From the NCBI GenBank assembly GCA_037179515.1, contig JAXCGZ010009477.1, positions 123,501 through 187,500 on the forward strand: 64,000 nucleotides of DNA, written 5' to 3'. Origin of the DNA: Halocaridina rubra (lineage: Eukaryota; Arthropoda; Malacostraca; Decapoda; Atyidae). Each line of letters begins with the position of its first letter. Positions within the stretch are counted from its first letter, which is position 1. Position numbers and translations under genes: made by a program. This document shows, piece after piece, positions 46,571-57,942 of the stretch. The notes below the pieces were generated by a model that saw only the letters and a list, made by a program, of their open reading frames with translations, was not told the DNA's origin and did no database searches.

Positions 46571-49500
46571 AGGTCATGGCACCAGCCGCCCGTTGAAAGA
46601 CTACGAATGAAGGTGTTAGGATGCAACTAGGACTGGTCCAGACAGTTCCAGGTTGAGTCTTCGTTCAGGACGGTTCTTTCCTCATGCCTACATCTACACT
46701 GAATATTCTGGCATATTAATTACACATCTCTTGCTATTCCATTACATTTGACAAGTCACAACATTCTGCACATCTGTCTCTTTTACTTTCCTTTTCCTCA
46801 CATTTTGTCATTATTTGTGGAAGGTGCACAACTAATGGCCCCCAGTACCCGGCATAGTGGGGTGCGAAGAATCTCCAGGGATCGTGTTGACTCCACCATT
46901 GGCTTGAGGGCAGACACGCCTGGTGGTAGTAATGGTTCTGCTCTTAACCTTGCACCTCCCAATAGATCTGCTTCTTTCACTCTTCACTATTCAAACATTC
47001 GTGGGCTGAACTCTGATCTTTCGTCTGTGGAACAGCACTTGGGCACTTTCCTCCCTAACCTCCTCCCCCTATCTGAAACCCAGTTGTCTATACATGCTTC
47101 CACTGACCCTTTCCAAATCTCCCACTATAATCTGTATACTCATTTTCGTTCCAAAGGTGGGGTCTGTGCTTACTGCAACATTAACATTCCTACTGTGAGG
47201 CTCATGGACCTTGAATCTCCTGACTTTGATGTTCTCTGGCTAAAAGTCTATCTTTCCACTACCACTATCATCCTTTGCTTCTGCTACTGTTCTCCAAACT
47301 CCACCGAGTTTGTGTCTTTCTTTGAATATCTGTCCTCGTGCCATGAGTCCTTGCTATCTTCTCACCCACATGCCGAAGTTCTCTACATTGGAGACTTCAA
47401 TGTACACCACAGTGAGTGGCTTCATTCTTCTCACACTGATGTGGGAAGAAGGGAGGCTCTTGCTTTCTCTATTACTCATGATCTGGAGCAAGTTATCAAA
47501 CATCCTACTCGCGTTCTTGATCGTCACGAACATGCTGCAAACACTCTTGACCTATTTTTTACTTCTAACCCTTCAAACTACTCTTATTCTGTGCTTTCCC
47601 CTCTTGGTAAATCTGACCACTCTATGATCTCAGTCTCTTCCATTTTCGCTCCCACACCACCAATCCCTCCTACTCAACGCCACCTTTGGCACTTCAAGCG
47701 AACCCAATACGAAAATTTGCGTAACTTTCTCTTTGACTTCCCATGGGATGACTACTGCTTTCGGTCCCGCAACCCTGATCGGGTAGCTGTAAAAGTTGCT
47801 GAGATCATGACCGCGGGAATGGAGGCGTACATCCCCTCTTCTACAAAAACTTTCTCTCCCCCTAAACCTTGGTTTGACCGTGCCTGCTCCATGGCTATCC
47901 AGGCTAGGAATCAGGCTCACCGATCTTACCAAGCCTCTCCTTCCGATTTAACTCACTCTGCTTTTATTATAGCTAGGAATCGCTGTACAGCTCAGATTCG
48001 AAGGTCTAAGGCTTCCTTTATAAGAAGGAAAGTTGATGACCTTAACTCCTCTCCCCCTGACAAATGCTTCTGGTCCTTAGCCAAAAACCTCTCCAAAAAC
48101 TTCTGTAACTCAACCTTTATCCCTCTCATTCGTTCTGATGGTTCTATAGCTTGCTCTCCCACTGACAAAGCCACTCTCTTTGGCTTTCATTTTTCTGCCA
48201 ACTCTGCTATCAACGATTCCAGAGCACCTGTTCCTCAGTCTTTTCCCCTCTCTAACCCTATGCCTTCCCTTAGCCTTTCTTCACGCAAAGTTCATTAGGT
48301 TCTTCGCTCACTAAAGACAAACAAGGCATCTGGTCCCGATGGTATCCATGCAAGGTTCCTTAAGGAGTTTGCAGATGAGCTGGCTCCCGTGCTTTGCCGT
48401 CTTTTTCACCTCATTCTGTCAACCAGTATCTATCCTTCATCTTGGAAGCATGCTCTAGTTCAACCTGTTCCTAAGAAGGGTGACAGCTCTATTCCTTCTA
48501 ACTACCAACCTATTGCTCTAACCTCCTCTATTGCTAAAGTTTTTGAAACTTTGCTCAATGCTCACTTCTTGAAATGCCTTGAATCTAACTCACTTATCTC
48601 CGATCACCAGTACGGCTTCCACAAGGCAAGATCCACTGGTGATCTCCTGTCCTATCTTACTCATGTATAGTCATCTTCTCTGAGGAACTATGGGGAATCC
48701 TTTGTCGTCGCCCTTGATATCTCTAAGGCTTTTGACAGAGTCTGGCACAAGGCTCTGTTGGCCACACTTCCTGCCTATGGCTTTACCCCTTCTTTCTGTT
48801 CTCTGATTTCCAGTTTTCTTACTGACCGTTCTATATCTGTAGTTGTTGATGGCAGGACATCTAGCCCTTTCTCTGTTTCCAGTGGTGTTCCACAGGGCTC
48901 TGTTCTTTCACCTACTCTCTTCCTTCTCTTCATCAATGATCTTCTACAATCCCCATCTTCCTCTCTTCTTCATGCCTTTGCCGATGATTCTACCCTTCAC
49001 TTTTCCCCTGCCTTTTCTTCACAACCTTCATCTGTTACTCGTAATCAATCTCGTATTACTCTTTCTTCTACTCTTAACTCCGATTTGCAGAGAGTATCTG
49101 AATGGGGCACTCAAAATTTAGTTAAATTCAATGCCTCCAAGACACAGTTTCTGGCTATCTCTTTATCTTCTTCTCCTCCTGATAACCCTATTGTCTTCGA
49201 AACTAATAAAATTTACCCTCTTAACTCTGTCAATATATTAGGAATCCACATAGCCTCTAACTTGTCTTGGAGGAATCACATAATCCATATTTCTAAATCT
49301 TCATCCAATAATTGGGGGTTTTGTTTCGTTTTCATTATTACTTTTCCTCATTGCAGTTACTTAAAATATACAAAGGTCTTATCCGCCCCTGCTTAGAATA
49401 CTGCTCACACATCTGAGGTGCTTCTTCCTTTACTTATCTTCTTGATAGGGTTGAATCTAAGGCAGTCAGATTCATTAATGATCCTTCTCTTACTTCTAAC

Positions 49501-50013
49501 CTAGATTCTCTCTCTCTTCGCCGTTAGGTATCTTCCCTTTTGCTTTTCTATCGTTACTACTTCCATCGCTGCTCTGATGAGTTGGCGAGTTGCATCCCTC
49601 CTCCACTGCCGAGGCCGCGTAACACTCGCCAAGCAGCCTCATCTCACAGGTACTGTGTGGAGATTTGTAGCTCGCGGATTGGTCGGTGCAGCGACTGCTT
49701 CTTTCCATCTACCTCCAGACTCTGGAACTCTCTTCCTCCTTCTGTCTTTCCTAATTCTTATGACCTTTCATCCTTCAAAAAGCAGATCTATCGTCATCTC
49801 AGAGCCTAGTCCTCCATATCTATGGGTCCTCTTTACTTTGACTGTTTTTATTTGTCTGTTGTTTTCCTTTGTGTGACATTACCTCATCTCTGCCTTGCCC
49901 TTAACCTTTTTCTTTTCCTTCATCTTGGTATTTTCTCGTGCCCGGGCCTTTGTTGATGAGGGCAGTTTCTGCCTGCCCCGGTGTCACACTCTTAAAAAAA
50001 AAAAAAAAAAAAA
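46571..50013 (+). mobile_element. Jockey-like LINE inserted in CR1 copy 8
   Basis: Plus-strand element of 3.44 kb with a 20-bp poly-A tail (49994-50013). The 5' end begins AGGTCATGGCACCAGCCG. No ORF1 is visible in the 264 bp before the ORF2-like frame, so either ORF1 is absent or the copy is 5'-truncated. The CR1 target lost about 9-12 bp at the junction and there is no clear target duplication. The element is GC-richer than its surroundings and has C/T-rich coding sequence. Confidence 0.9.
46835..49809 (+). pseudogene. Jockey-like endonuclease and reverse transcriptase, several stops
   Basis: Starts at ATG 46835. Endonuclease: HYSNIRGLNSDLSSVEQHL, LSETQLS, YIGDFNVHHSEWL, GKSDHSMISV. RT: TNKASGPDGIHARFLKEF, NYQPIALTSSIAKVFE, VVALDISKAFDRVWHKAL, SGVPQGSVLSPTLF and the HAFADDSTL active site. 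It ends with a conserved thumb (FNASKTQFLAISL) and a C-terminal block STSRLWNSLPPSVFPNSYD. The frame is cut by TAG at 48296, TAG at 48668, a frameshift near 49300-49380, TGA at 49413-49415 and TAG at 49525-49527. Two of the stops fall where Trp is expected, consistent with TGG changes. It acted by target-primed reverse transcription; this copy cannot. Confidence 0.92.
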
Positions 50014-50448
50014 TTCTAGATTGCGTACAAGGGAATTTCCTACACCAAGATGTACTGGAACCAACGAGGGCCGTGGGGGGGGGGGGAAGAGCCATCGCTA
50101 CTTGATCTAATATTCACAGATAACGTTTTGGATATTGAAGAAATTGAGTATGAACCACCAATTGGAAAGAGTGACCACTGTGTGTTGTTGATGGAGTATA
50201 TCATTGAAGATATTCTGCCTGAGAGTAGAGGCACTGAGGAGGAACTATCCAAAAGGAGATTACATCAAAATGAATGAGCTTTTTGCAGTTATTGACTGGA
50301 GAACCTTAGTTTACAACAAATCTGTACAAGAAACGTATGACATCCTTTGTGAGAAATATGGGAAGATAGTAAAGTGCTGCATACCTGTCACCAAAGTAGG
50401 TGTATTTCATGCCAGAGAAAAATGGTTCGATAATGAGTGCAAAATAGC
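50014..50448 (+). mobile_element. CR1 copy 8, second segment
   Basis: Resumes at the endonuclease end (CTAGATTGCGTACAAGGG). It has a G12-13 run near 50077-50089 that shifts the frame, then SLLDLIFTDNVLDIEE and GKSDHCVLLMEY. It is cut at 50448 by a BEL LTR; TAGC (50445-50448) recurs after the other LTR. Confidence 0.92.
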
Positions 50449-50894
50449 TATTGACGCCTTTAAGGCAGTCAAGTTTATTAGTAGGTGATAAAGAAAAGGG
50501 CCATATCGCAGACTTGTCTTTATAGGTACGGTTTGCCTAGAAGCCATAAAAAAATAACTATTAATCATTGAATACATCATAAATCTACATTACACAGGTG
50601 TATTTAGTTAATGTCTTCATCCTTACTCTCTACTTATCATTTTATGCTACATTTTAATTCCTACAGGTTAATGCAGTTAGCTTCTCATAACTTAAGTAAT
50701 TGAGGCCCAGAGTGATTCCTCTGAATATTACGTCTGCTCTCGAATCCAGTCAGTCTCTGTCTGCCTCTTTTCTAATATAGAATGTCAGTGTATCAATTAT
50801 ACTTACTAAGCTAGAACAAGGGCCTGTAGTGTCTATCCTGACACTCCATGGTGCCTCTCTCTCTCTCTCTCTCTCTGTATATACATATGTTGCT

Positions 50895-50931
<37 letters not shown>

Positions 50932-50996
50932 ATACATATGTTGCTGCTCTCTCTCTCTCTCTCTCTCTCTCTCTACCGCCGTGGGTGGCGGTAACA
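50449..50996 (-). repeat. 3' LTR of the BEL element
   Basis: Shares with 57380-57942 the TTGACGCCTTTAAGGCAGTC start, the AAAGGGCCATATCG block and the GGTGGCGGTAACA end. The difference is in the TC-rich part: here the block (CT)n-GTATATACATATGTTGCTG occurs twice (50860-50950), in the other LTR once. Confidence 0.93.
50857..50976. repeat. (TC)n microsatellite with duplicated spacer in the LTR
   Basis: Three CT runs separated by two identical GTATATACATATGTTGCTG spacers. The long Ser-Leu and Glu-Arg frames from it are artefacts. Confidence 0.93.
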
Positions 50997-51299
50997 CTCC
51001 CCCCGTCGAGCAGTAGCAGCTGCCGAAACCAAGCCCACATGGGCGTATTACATCTTCGGAATGTGCACTCCCTCCAGTAAGCTGAGATGAATCGGTGCTC
51101 GCATCAGTATCCCCTCGTGCATCCTGACCTGTACCTGATGAGCAATCCAGAGTCGTTAACATTCTGAAGGTGGAGTCTCTGCTACCAATGCTGTTAGTGA
51201 TAAGGGCGATTGCAGCTCCATTTCTTTAGTGTCTCCTGTCGGCAGATTGTTTTCCAGAGGCCAAGACTTCCTAAGGTAGCCTAGGAAGTCCAGCCCATT

Positions 51300-53215
51300 G
51301 GTTCACCTGCTCCTCACCATCATGGCATGGCTTGAAAGACCCCACTATACGTCGTCTGCTGGGTTATGTACCGAGTGCACGTGATGCCATTGTCGGATCG
51401 GTGCAAGACACTGTATTGCTGCCGCCCTGTTAGCGACGTAGGCCTTGAAACGCCTGCTAGGATTGCAGATGTGCTGCAGCACGAGCATGTTGTCCATCCA
51501 ATACACGAAATCAACAAGCTTGACCACTAGCTCATTGGCGATGATGGGTGTTACTTCGTCGGCTAGCTTGGCGGCATACAGCTCCAACCTAGGTATACTC
51601 TTTCCCTTGAAAGGGGAGAAAGGTGTCTACCGAGAACAAAGGACACGCTTACCCTGTCCTCAGTGACGCTGGAGTGCAGGTAGCTGGCGGTGCCATAAGC
51701 CAAATGGGATGCGTTAGTGAAGGTGTGTAATATCACTCTCTTAAGTTCACCCACAGCCCCGTAGCAATATTGTCTGGTATTGCAAACCCCCTGAACTGTT
51801 GGAAAGTGTGCATCCATACCTTCCAATCCCACTGACCTTGCTTGCTGATAGGTTTGTTCCATCCCTTACCAGTCTGGTACTCTTAATGGAAGATGATCTT
51901 GGCGCGGACTAGGAAAGGCGCCAGTATTCCGAGAGGGTCATAGACGACACTGAAAGTTGTCAATATGCTTTGTCTAGTGAACACGCAATCTTTGAGCTCC
52001 ACTCGTACCGCAAACTCGTCCTTTACTTGGTCCCATATCACTCCAGTGCCCTTCCTTCCGATTGTGCAGCAGTTACTAATTCAGACCTTGTCCTGCACTA
52101 TCGAAGCTCCTTCTTCTGTATTCCTTTCAGCATGTCTGGCACGTTGCTTGACCATTTCATAATGTGAAATCCTCCTTTACTCATTAGGTTGTCAACTGCG
52201 TGGCTATGGTCGCTGCCTGATTCGCGTCGTCCACGGTATGCATAAGGTCGTCGACAAAGAAATTCTTAGAGGTGTCCCTCACCGCCTCATCGTAGGACCT
52301 TCCGTACTCTCTAAACATTTGACGTAGGGCATAAGCCACACAGGCCGGACACCCCACACCCCCAAACACATGTATTGTCATCCAGAACGCTTCAATGGGA
52401 GTTTGTTCTTGATCGTCCTTCCTCCATTAGATGCGTAAGGATCCCTTTCGTTCTCCGCTGCTCTCACCTGATAGAACATGACCTCTATGTCTGCCATCAC
52501 TGCCACTATGCCCTGTCGAAACTGAAGAAGAATCCCATGCTCTAACTATTGAAGTCTAGCCCTTATAGTACTTGTGAGTTCAAAGACACGCCTTGATGAG
52601 TTGCAGTGCAGTCAAAAACAATGCGCACCTTCCCTGGTTTGCTGGGGTTCAGTACCGGATGATGAGGTAGGCACCAGATCCGCTGTCCACCGAGTCGGTC
52701 TTGATCTGGCACTTGTTCCATGTACCCCGCAGTCAAGAGTTTTTGAAATTCCGCCTTGTAGGCGTTTCCCAACACCCTATCCTTCCTGAGCCTGTTCTTT
52801 AGTGAATCCAATCTGTGACGAGCTGATCTCCATTTGCTGACCTGAGGCAACGATGACTGCTTGAATGAGATCGGTAGTATGTAGTGATTTCCGCTCCTGT
52901 TTACACGACTGTCCCACAGGCTGAAGACATACTGTCCCAACGGCGACAGCCCCTCTCTCTCCTGAGCCTCCTTTGCTGTGGGCTCGTCCAGCTCCCAGAA
53001 CCGTTGTACTCGTTCCTCCAAAGACTCATTGCCACTTGTTGATCTTGGCAGCTCGGCTATGGCAGTGAGGCTCGTTGACGTTTCTGTTGTGTCCCTGGGC
53101 AGCAAGGCATCCTGTACTGTCCAGCCTAGAGCTGTCCTCGATGCGAAGGGTTCCCCATCCTGATGTACACCTCCACTACAGGCAAGGCAACTGTCTCCCT
53201 TTTCTGATGTCATTC
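51300..53215 (-). pseudogene. BEL/Pao pol remnant (RT and RNase H)
   Basis: Best part is 53213-52563: RFWELDEP, ILPISFK, GYMEQVPD, WCLPHHPVLNPSKPGKVRIV and FDCTATHQGVSLNSQ, which are hallmark BEL/Pao blocks. The RT active site follows in another frame at about 52250 as NFFVDDLMHTVDD. RNase H traces are at 51860-51350: GTASYLHSSV, ELYAAKLADEV and QWHHVHSVHNPADD. Integrase is not found. At least four frame breaks. The protein would have carried out reverse transcription in Gag particles. Confidence 0.87.
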
Positions 53216-53249
53216 TCTGGACCGTCCGCCATAGTTAGTGGCTCTGAGC

Positions 53250-54536
53250 TTATCTTCTGATGCATGTCACCTCTTTGTTCTGACCGTCATCGTCTCTCTT
53301 GACCATGGCCTTTTCGTTCTCACTCGCACCATATGTCACCTTTTTGGCTTGATGGTCACTGGTTCCTTCGGTTGTCTCGTTCACTAGTACTTTCTGTTGA
53401 CCTACTGTCATAATCCGTGTGCAGGATCGTCGCGTGCGAGTCACTCTCACGTACTTCACATGGGTTTCTTTTTTGGCATATGGCGGCTCCGTGTTCTGCT
53501 TTAGGCACCCAAAGCATACCCGAAACTTTGCAACCATCCTCAGGCGCTCCTTACTCCCTAGCATTGCGAAGCTCCAGCAGGCCTTGAGCAAATGTCTATC
53601 ATGACACAACTGGCATAGTTCAGACCCTGTCTCCCTTTTCTTTGCCTTTTCACACTCTGGTCCATCTCAATTGTCTCTGGTTTCCCTTGGAGACCCATGA
53701 CCAGTGTCAATTCATACCAGCACATCCCACGTTCGGATATTGCCCATCTGCTCTGCAATGTACCTTATGAGATCCGTTGCTCCACAGGGGCTTCCTGTGT
53801 TATTCTCTTTCATTTGGGACATCATTCCTAACTCACATGATATTTTCACAGGCAATTGACCCCTGGCATCCTCGATCAGTCTGATTTCAGTGTCGCAATC
53901 ATTCCTTACCTCCCGTATTAGTCCTTCTCACACTTCCATCAACTGCACCTGCAGTCCGTCGAGCCGAAGAGCATTCCCTTGTCTGTTCATCACTGGACCT
54001 GCTCGCAATTGGGCAGCTCCTGTGGGTTCCACTAGCCATGAGTGGACCGGAATAGCGTTTCTTCTGGCTTCTGCATCCGTTTGTTGCTTCTCCCTCTCTC
54101 GCTCTTTCTTGCCCTGTTGATCCTCGCCCTCGTGGTTCCCTTCGCCGTCTGCCTTTCCCCTTTTGCTCGTGCTCGTATCACTCCTTGTTCCCCTCGGGCC
54201 TTTTTCCACCAGTTCTATTCCGTGCACCCGCTCCTTCCTTAGCAGCCGTTCATCATTGTTCCACTGCTCCTGCATTATCTGTTCAGCTATGCCTCTGATG
54301 GATTCTTTGGCGGACTCCAAGACACTGATCATCAGGGCTTCCTCTATTGCTGTCGGTAGCTTCTTCATTGGCTCCTGTGCCTCGCCTGTCAGTTCTCCAT
54401 GCCGTTCATTCACGTGTGTCTCTATATCTGTTCTTGTAATTATCTTGGCATCTTGCTTCTCGCCTTCAGTTGTCGTCCACATCCTAGGGCTTCCCTTTTC
54501 TATATTCAATTTCCTATTCTTATCGTTTGCCTCCAT
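53250..54536 (-). pseudogene. BEL/Pao gag remnant
   Basis: The first part is open from ATG at 54536 for 202 codons: a charged, largely helical protein with EREREKQQTDAEARRN, without a hallmark capsid block that I can name. The second part, in another frame at 53609-53250, has BEL-type zinc-knuckle spacing: CHDRHLLKACWSF, then ERLRMVAKFRVCFGCLKQ. Several shifts lie between. Assignment as gag follows from position and the Cys/His block. Confidence 0.7.
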
Positions 54537-54584
54537 TTCTTATTCAGTTAAGCAATCTGCCTCTTTCCTCAGTCGGACTAAGCT

Positions 54585-56246
54585 GCCGCTGCGGATGGAT
54601 AACCTTAACTCCGCTTTTACCATTATGGAAGGGTAATTTCAACTCCGCTTTGGTTAGTCAACAGGTCCTGCACTGTGAAGGGATACCTCAACTTCGCTTC
54701 CTATATTGCGGATGGAAAAACCTCCATTCACACCACTGTAGCACTGCGGTGGGATATCCCAACTCCGATTCCCACATTACGGAGGGAAAACCTCTTCCGT
54801 TCATACCACTGTAGCTAACTTACCACTGCAGCATGGCGTATGGACTGTAGCTAACTTACCGCTGTAGCATTCCAGAGGGATACCTCCACTCCGCTTCCCA
54901 CACAAAAGGAAAACCTCCTATGTTCATACCACTGTAGCACTGCGGAGATATACCTCAACTCCGCTTCCCACTTCGTGGAGGGAAAACCTCCACCATACTT
55001 ACCACTGTAGCATTCCATAGGAATATCTCAACTCCGGTTTCCACATTGCGGAGGGAAAACCTCCTCCGTTCTTACCACTGTAGCAAACTTATCACTGTAG
55101 CATTGCGGAGGAACACCTTAACTCCGCTCTCATGATGCGGAGGGACAACCTCCTCCGTTCATACGACTGTAGTTTACTTACCACTGTAACACTCCAGAGG
55201 GATATCTCAACTCCAGTTCCCACGTTGCGGAGAGAAAACCTCCTCCGTTCTTACCACTGTAGCTTACTTACCACTGTAACATTGCGGAAGAACACCTTAA
55301 CTCCGCTCTCATGTCGCGGAGGGGCAACCTCCTCTGTTCATACCACTGTAGCTTACTTACCACTGTAACACTGTAGAGGGACACCTGAACTCCGCTCCCA
55401 CGTTGCGGAGGGAAAACCTCCTCCATTCACACTACTGTAGCACTGCGGAGGGACACCAGAACTCCGCTCCCACGTTGCGGAGGGAAAACCTCCTCTGTTC
55501 ACACCACTGTAGCAGCGTGGAGGTATTCCACAACTACACTTCCCACATTGTGGAAGGAAAACCTCCTCCGTTCACATTACTGTAGCAATGCGGAGGGACA
55601 CCAGAACTCCGCTCCCACGTTGCGGAGGGAAAACCTCCTCCGTTCACACCACTGTAGCAGCGTGGAGGATTCCACAACTCCACTTCCCACGTTGCGGAGG
55701 GAAAACCTCCTCCGTTTCTACCACTGTAGCTTACTTACCGCAGTAGCACTGCGGAGGGACACCTGAACTCTGTTCCCACGTTGCGGAGGGAAAACCTCCT
55801 CCGTTCAAACCACTGTAGCTTACTTACCACTGTAGCACTGCGGAGGGACACCTGAACTCCGCTCCCACGTTGCAGAGGGAAAACCTCCTCCGTTCACACT
55901 ACTGTAGTACCGCGGAGGGACACCAGAACCCCGCTCCCACATTGCGGAGGGAAAACGTCCTCCGTTTCTATCACTGTAGCTTACTTACCACTGTAGCACT
56001 GCAGAGGGACACCTGAACTCCGCTCCCACATTGCGGAGGGACAACGTCCTCCGTTCAAACCACTGTATCTTACTTATCACTGTAGCACTGCGGAGGGACA
56101 CCTGAACTCCACTCCCACGTTGCGGAGGGAAACCTCCTCCGTTTCTACCACTGTAGCTTACTTACCACTGTAGCACTGCGGAGGGACACCTGAACTCCGC
56201 TCCCACATTGTGGAGGGACAACCTCCTCCGTTCATACTACTGTAGC
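54585..56246. repeat. Hairpin-rich minisatellite in the BEL leader (about 19 units)
   Basis: Tandem units of about 71 bp, or about 90 bp when a CTTACTTACCACTGTAGCA segment is added. The core GGAGGGAAAACCTCC occurs, with variants, at about 19 positions from 54718 to 56222. Each unit holds two inverted pieces: CGGAGG..CCTCCTCCG and GCGGAG..CTCCGC. Units near gag (left) are diverged, those at 55380-56240 are much alike. Short spurious ORFs run through it. Confidence 0.92.
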
Positions 56247-56390
56247 CAACACGTCATGCACCTAGTAACCGATAGCATTTAGAACAGACTTTGCAAGTAC
56301 ATGAATATGAGCGCTACTAATTTGTCTCAATTTTACTGTTAAGATAAATATCTCCTAACTGCATCAACTTTACAATATTCCAATTATGTA

Positions 56391-57000
56391 ATAACCTGAC
56401 AATTTCCTTACTGCTATTGTACATTACTCAAATCCAGCTAATTATTTGGCTTCATGAGCTGTTGCTTATACCTTTAACATTACTCAAATCCAGCTAATTA
56501 CTTGGCTTTATGAGCCATTGCTTATACCTTTAATGCTCTTCAATCTGTCCTTCACTCTACCTCTAAGTGTAAGCACTCCCCCCATTGCAATAATTAATTC
56601 TTAGGTCTGCTGAGACCTTCAACACAACTCACAACAATGTTCAATCAGTAATCACTATGTTCACCTTTATTATTCACCTTTGTTGAAATATATCCCATAA
56701 TATCCTGACAATTTCCTTAGTGCTATTGTACATTACTCAAATCCAGCTAATTACTTGGCATCATGAGCCGTTGCTTATACCTTTAACATCACTCAAATCC
56801 AGCTAATTACTTGGCTTCATGAGCCGTTGCTTATACCTTTAATGCTCTTAAATCTGACCTTCACTCTTCCTCTAGGTGTAAGCACTCCCCCCTTTGCAAT
56901 AATTAATTTTTAGGTCTGCTGAGACCTTCAACACAACTCACAACAATGTTCAGTCAGTTATCACTATGTTTCAACCTTTATTATTCACCTTTGTTGCCGC
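56391..57000. repeat. Direct duplication of about 310 bp in the BEL leader
   Basis: Two adjacent copies start at CCTGACAATTTCCTTA (56395 and about 56705) and both end CACCTTTATTATTCACC or similar. Inside each copy, a block CTCAAATCCAGCTAATTA..TTGCTTATACCTTTAA is itself doubled. The copies are about 95 percent alike by eye. Confidence 0.85.
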
Positions 57001-57379
57001 CGGCACACACTCTACAATGCCGTATTCGTCTGTTCCTCCATACACCAGCTCTCAGGTGATCCTCTGTCTATCACAATTCTTAAATTATGCCTTACCTGGG
57101 CTGAGACTCATCTCTCTATTAGCCGCTGAAATGCATTATGTGAATTTTATTTTGGGGTGGGCTGAAATTCCGTGTTTCACTCCGTAGACTTTTGTGTCTA
57201 TTTTCGATCCTCGCTCTGAAGTTCTTTAATTTACTCGTCCCAGTATATTTCGTTACGGTCACTCATCACTCAGACTCATTTAAGGTGATTACTTCGTCGC
57301 TGTAGTCTCTCCACTGTGACTTAGCAGTCGTCTCCTCAGCATCTGGTCTTCATCATCTCCCTCTAGGCGTTACGCAAAC

Positions 57380-57782
57380 TATTGACGCCTTTAAGGCAGT
57401 CAAGTTTAATAGTAGGTGATAAAGAAAAGGGCCATATCGAAGACTCGTCTTTATAGGTACGGTTTGCCTAGAAGCCATAAAACAACAACTATTAATCATT
57501 GAATACATTATAAATCTACATTACACAGGTGTACTTAGTTAATGTCTTCATCCTTACTCTCTATTTATCATTTTATGCTACATTTTAATTCTTACAGGTT
57601 AATGCAGTTAGCTTCTCATAACTTACGTAATTGAGGCCCAGAGTGATTCCTCTGAATATTACGTCTGCTCTCGAATCCAATCAGTCTCTGTCTGCTTCTT
57701 CTCTAATATAGAAAGTCAGTGTATCAATTATTCTTACTAAGCTAGAACAAGGGCCTGTAGTGTCTATCCTGACACTCCATGG

Positions 57783-57817
<35 letters not shown>

Positions 57818-57831
57818 ATACATATGTTGCT

Positions 57832-57921
<90 letters not shown>

Positions 57922-57942
57922 CTGCCATGGGTGGCGGTAACA
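57380..57942 (-). repeat. 5' LTR of the BEL element
   Basis: Partner of 50449-50996. The CT run is longer (to about 57904) and ends in TATC units. It should carry the promoter; none can be pointed to in the TC-rich part. Next to its inner end the sense strand reads TTTGCGTAACGCC; I cannot assign a primer tRNA. Confidence 0.92.

Larger units (their letters stand above)
50449..57942 (-). mobile_element. BEL/Pao LTR retrotransposon, decayed, integrase missing
   Basis: Two LTRs of about 548 and 563 bp, in the sense direction TGTTACCGCC...GCGTCAATA, flank a 6.4-kb interior read on the minus strand. The target copy is 4-5 bp (TAGC, with ATAGC on the left and GTAGC on the right). Interior order: a very long 2.8-kb leader with a minisatellite, a gag remnant, a pol remnant of RT and RNase H, then about 300 bp to the 3' LTR. 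There is no room for the integrase of about 400-500 codons. Stops and shifts are frequent. Confidence 0.88.

Noticed and set aside
50750..51162. Open frames rich in Ser-Leu or Glu-Arg
   Set aside because: Products of the TC/GA microsatellite in the BEL LTR.
54585..56246. CRISPR-like array
   Set aside because: Units are 71-90 bp, tandem and without unique spacers, and lie in an animal BEL element; a minisatellite explains them.
50449..57942. A novel gene cluster between two repeats at 50.4 and 57.4 kb
   Set aside because: The repeats are LTRs and the broken minus-strand frames match BEL/Pao gag and pol.
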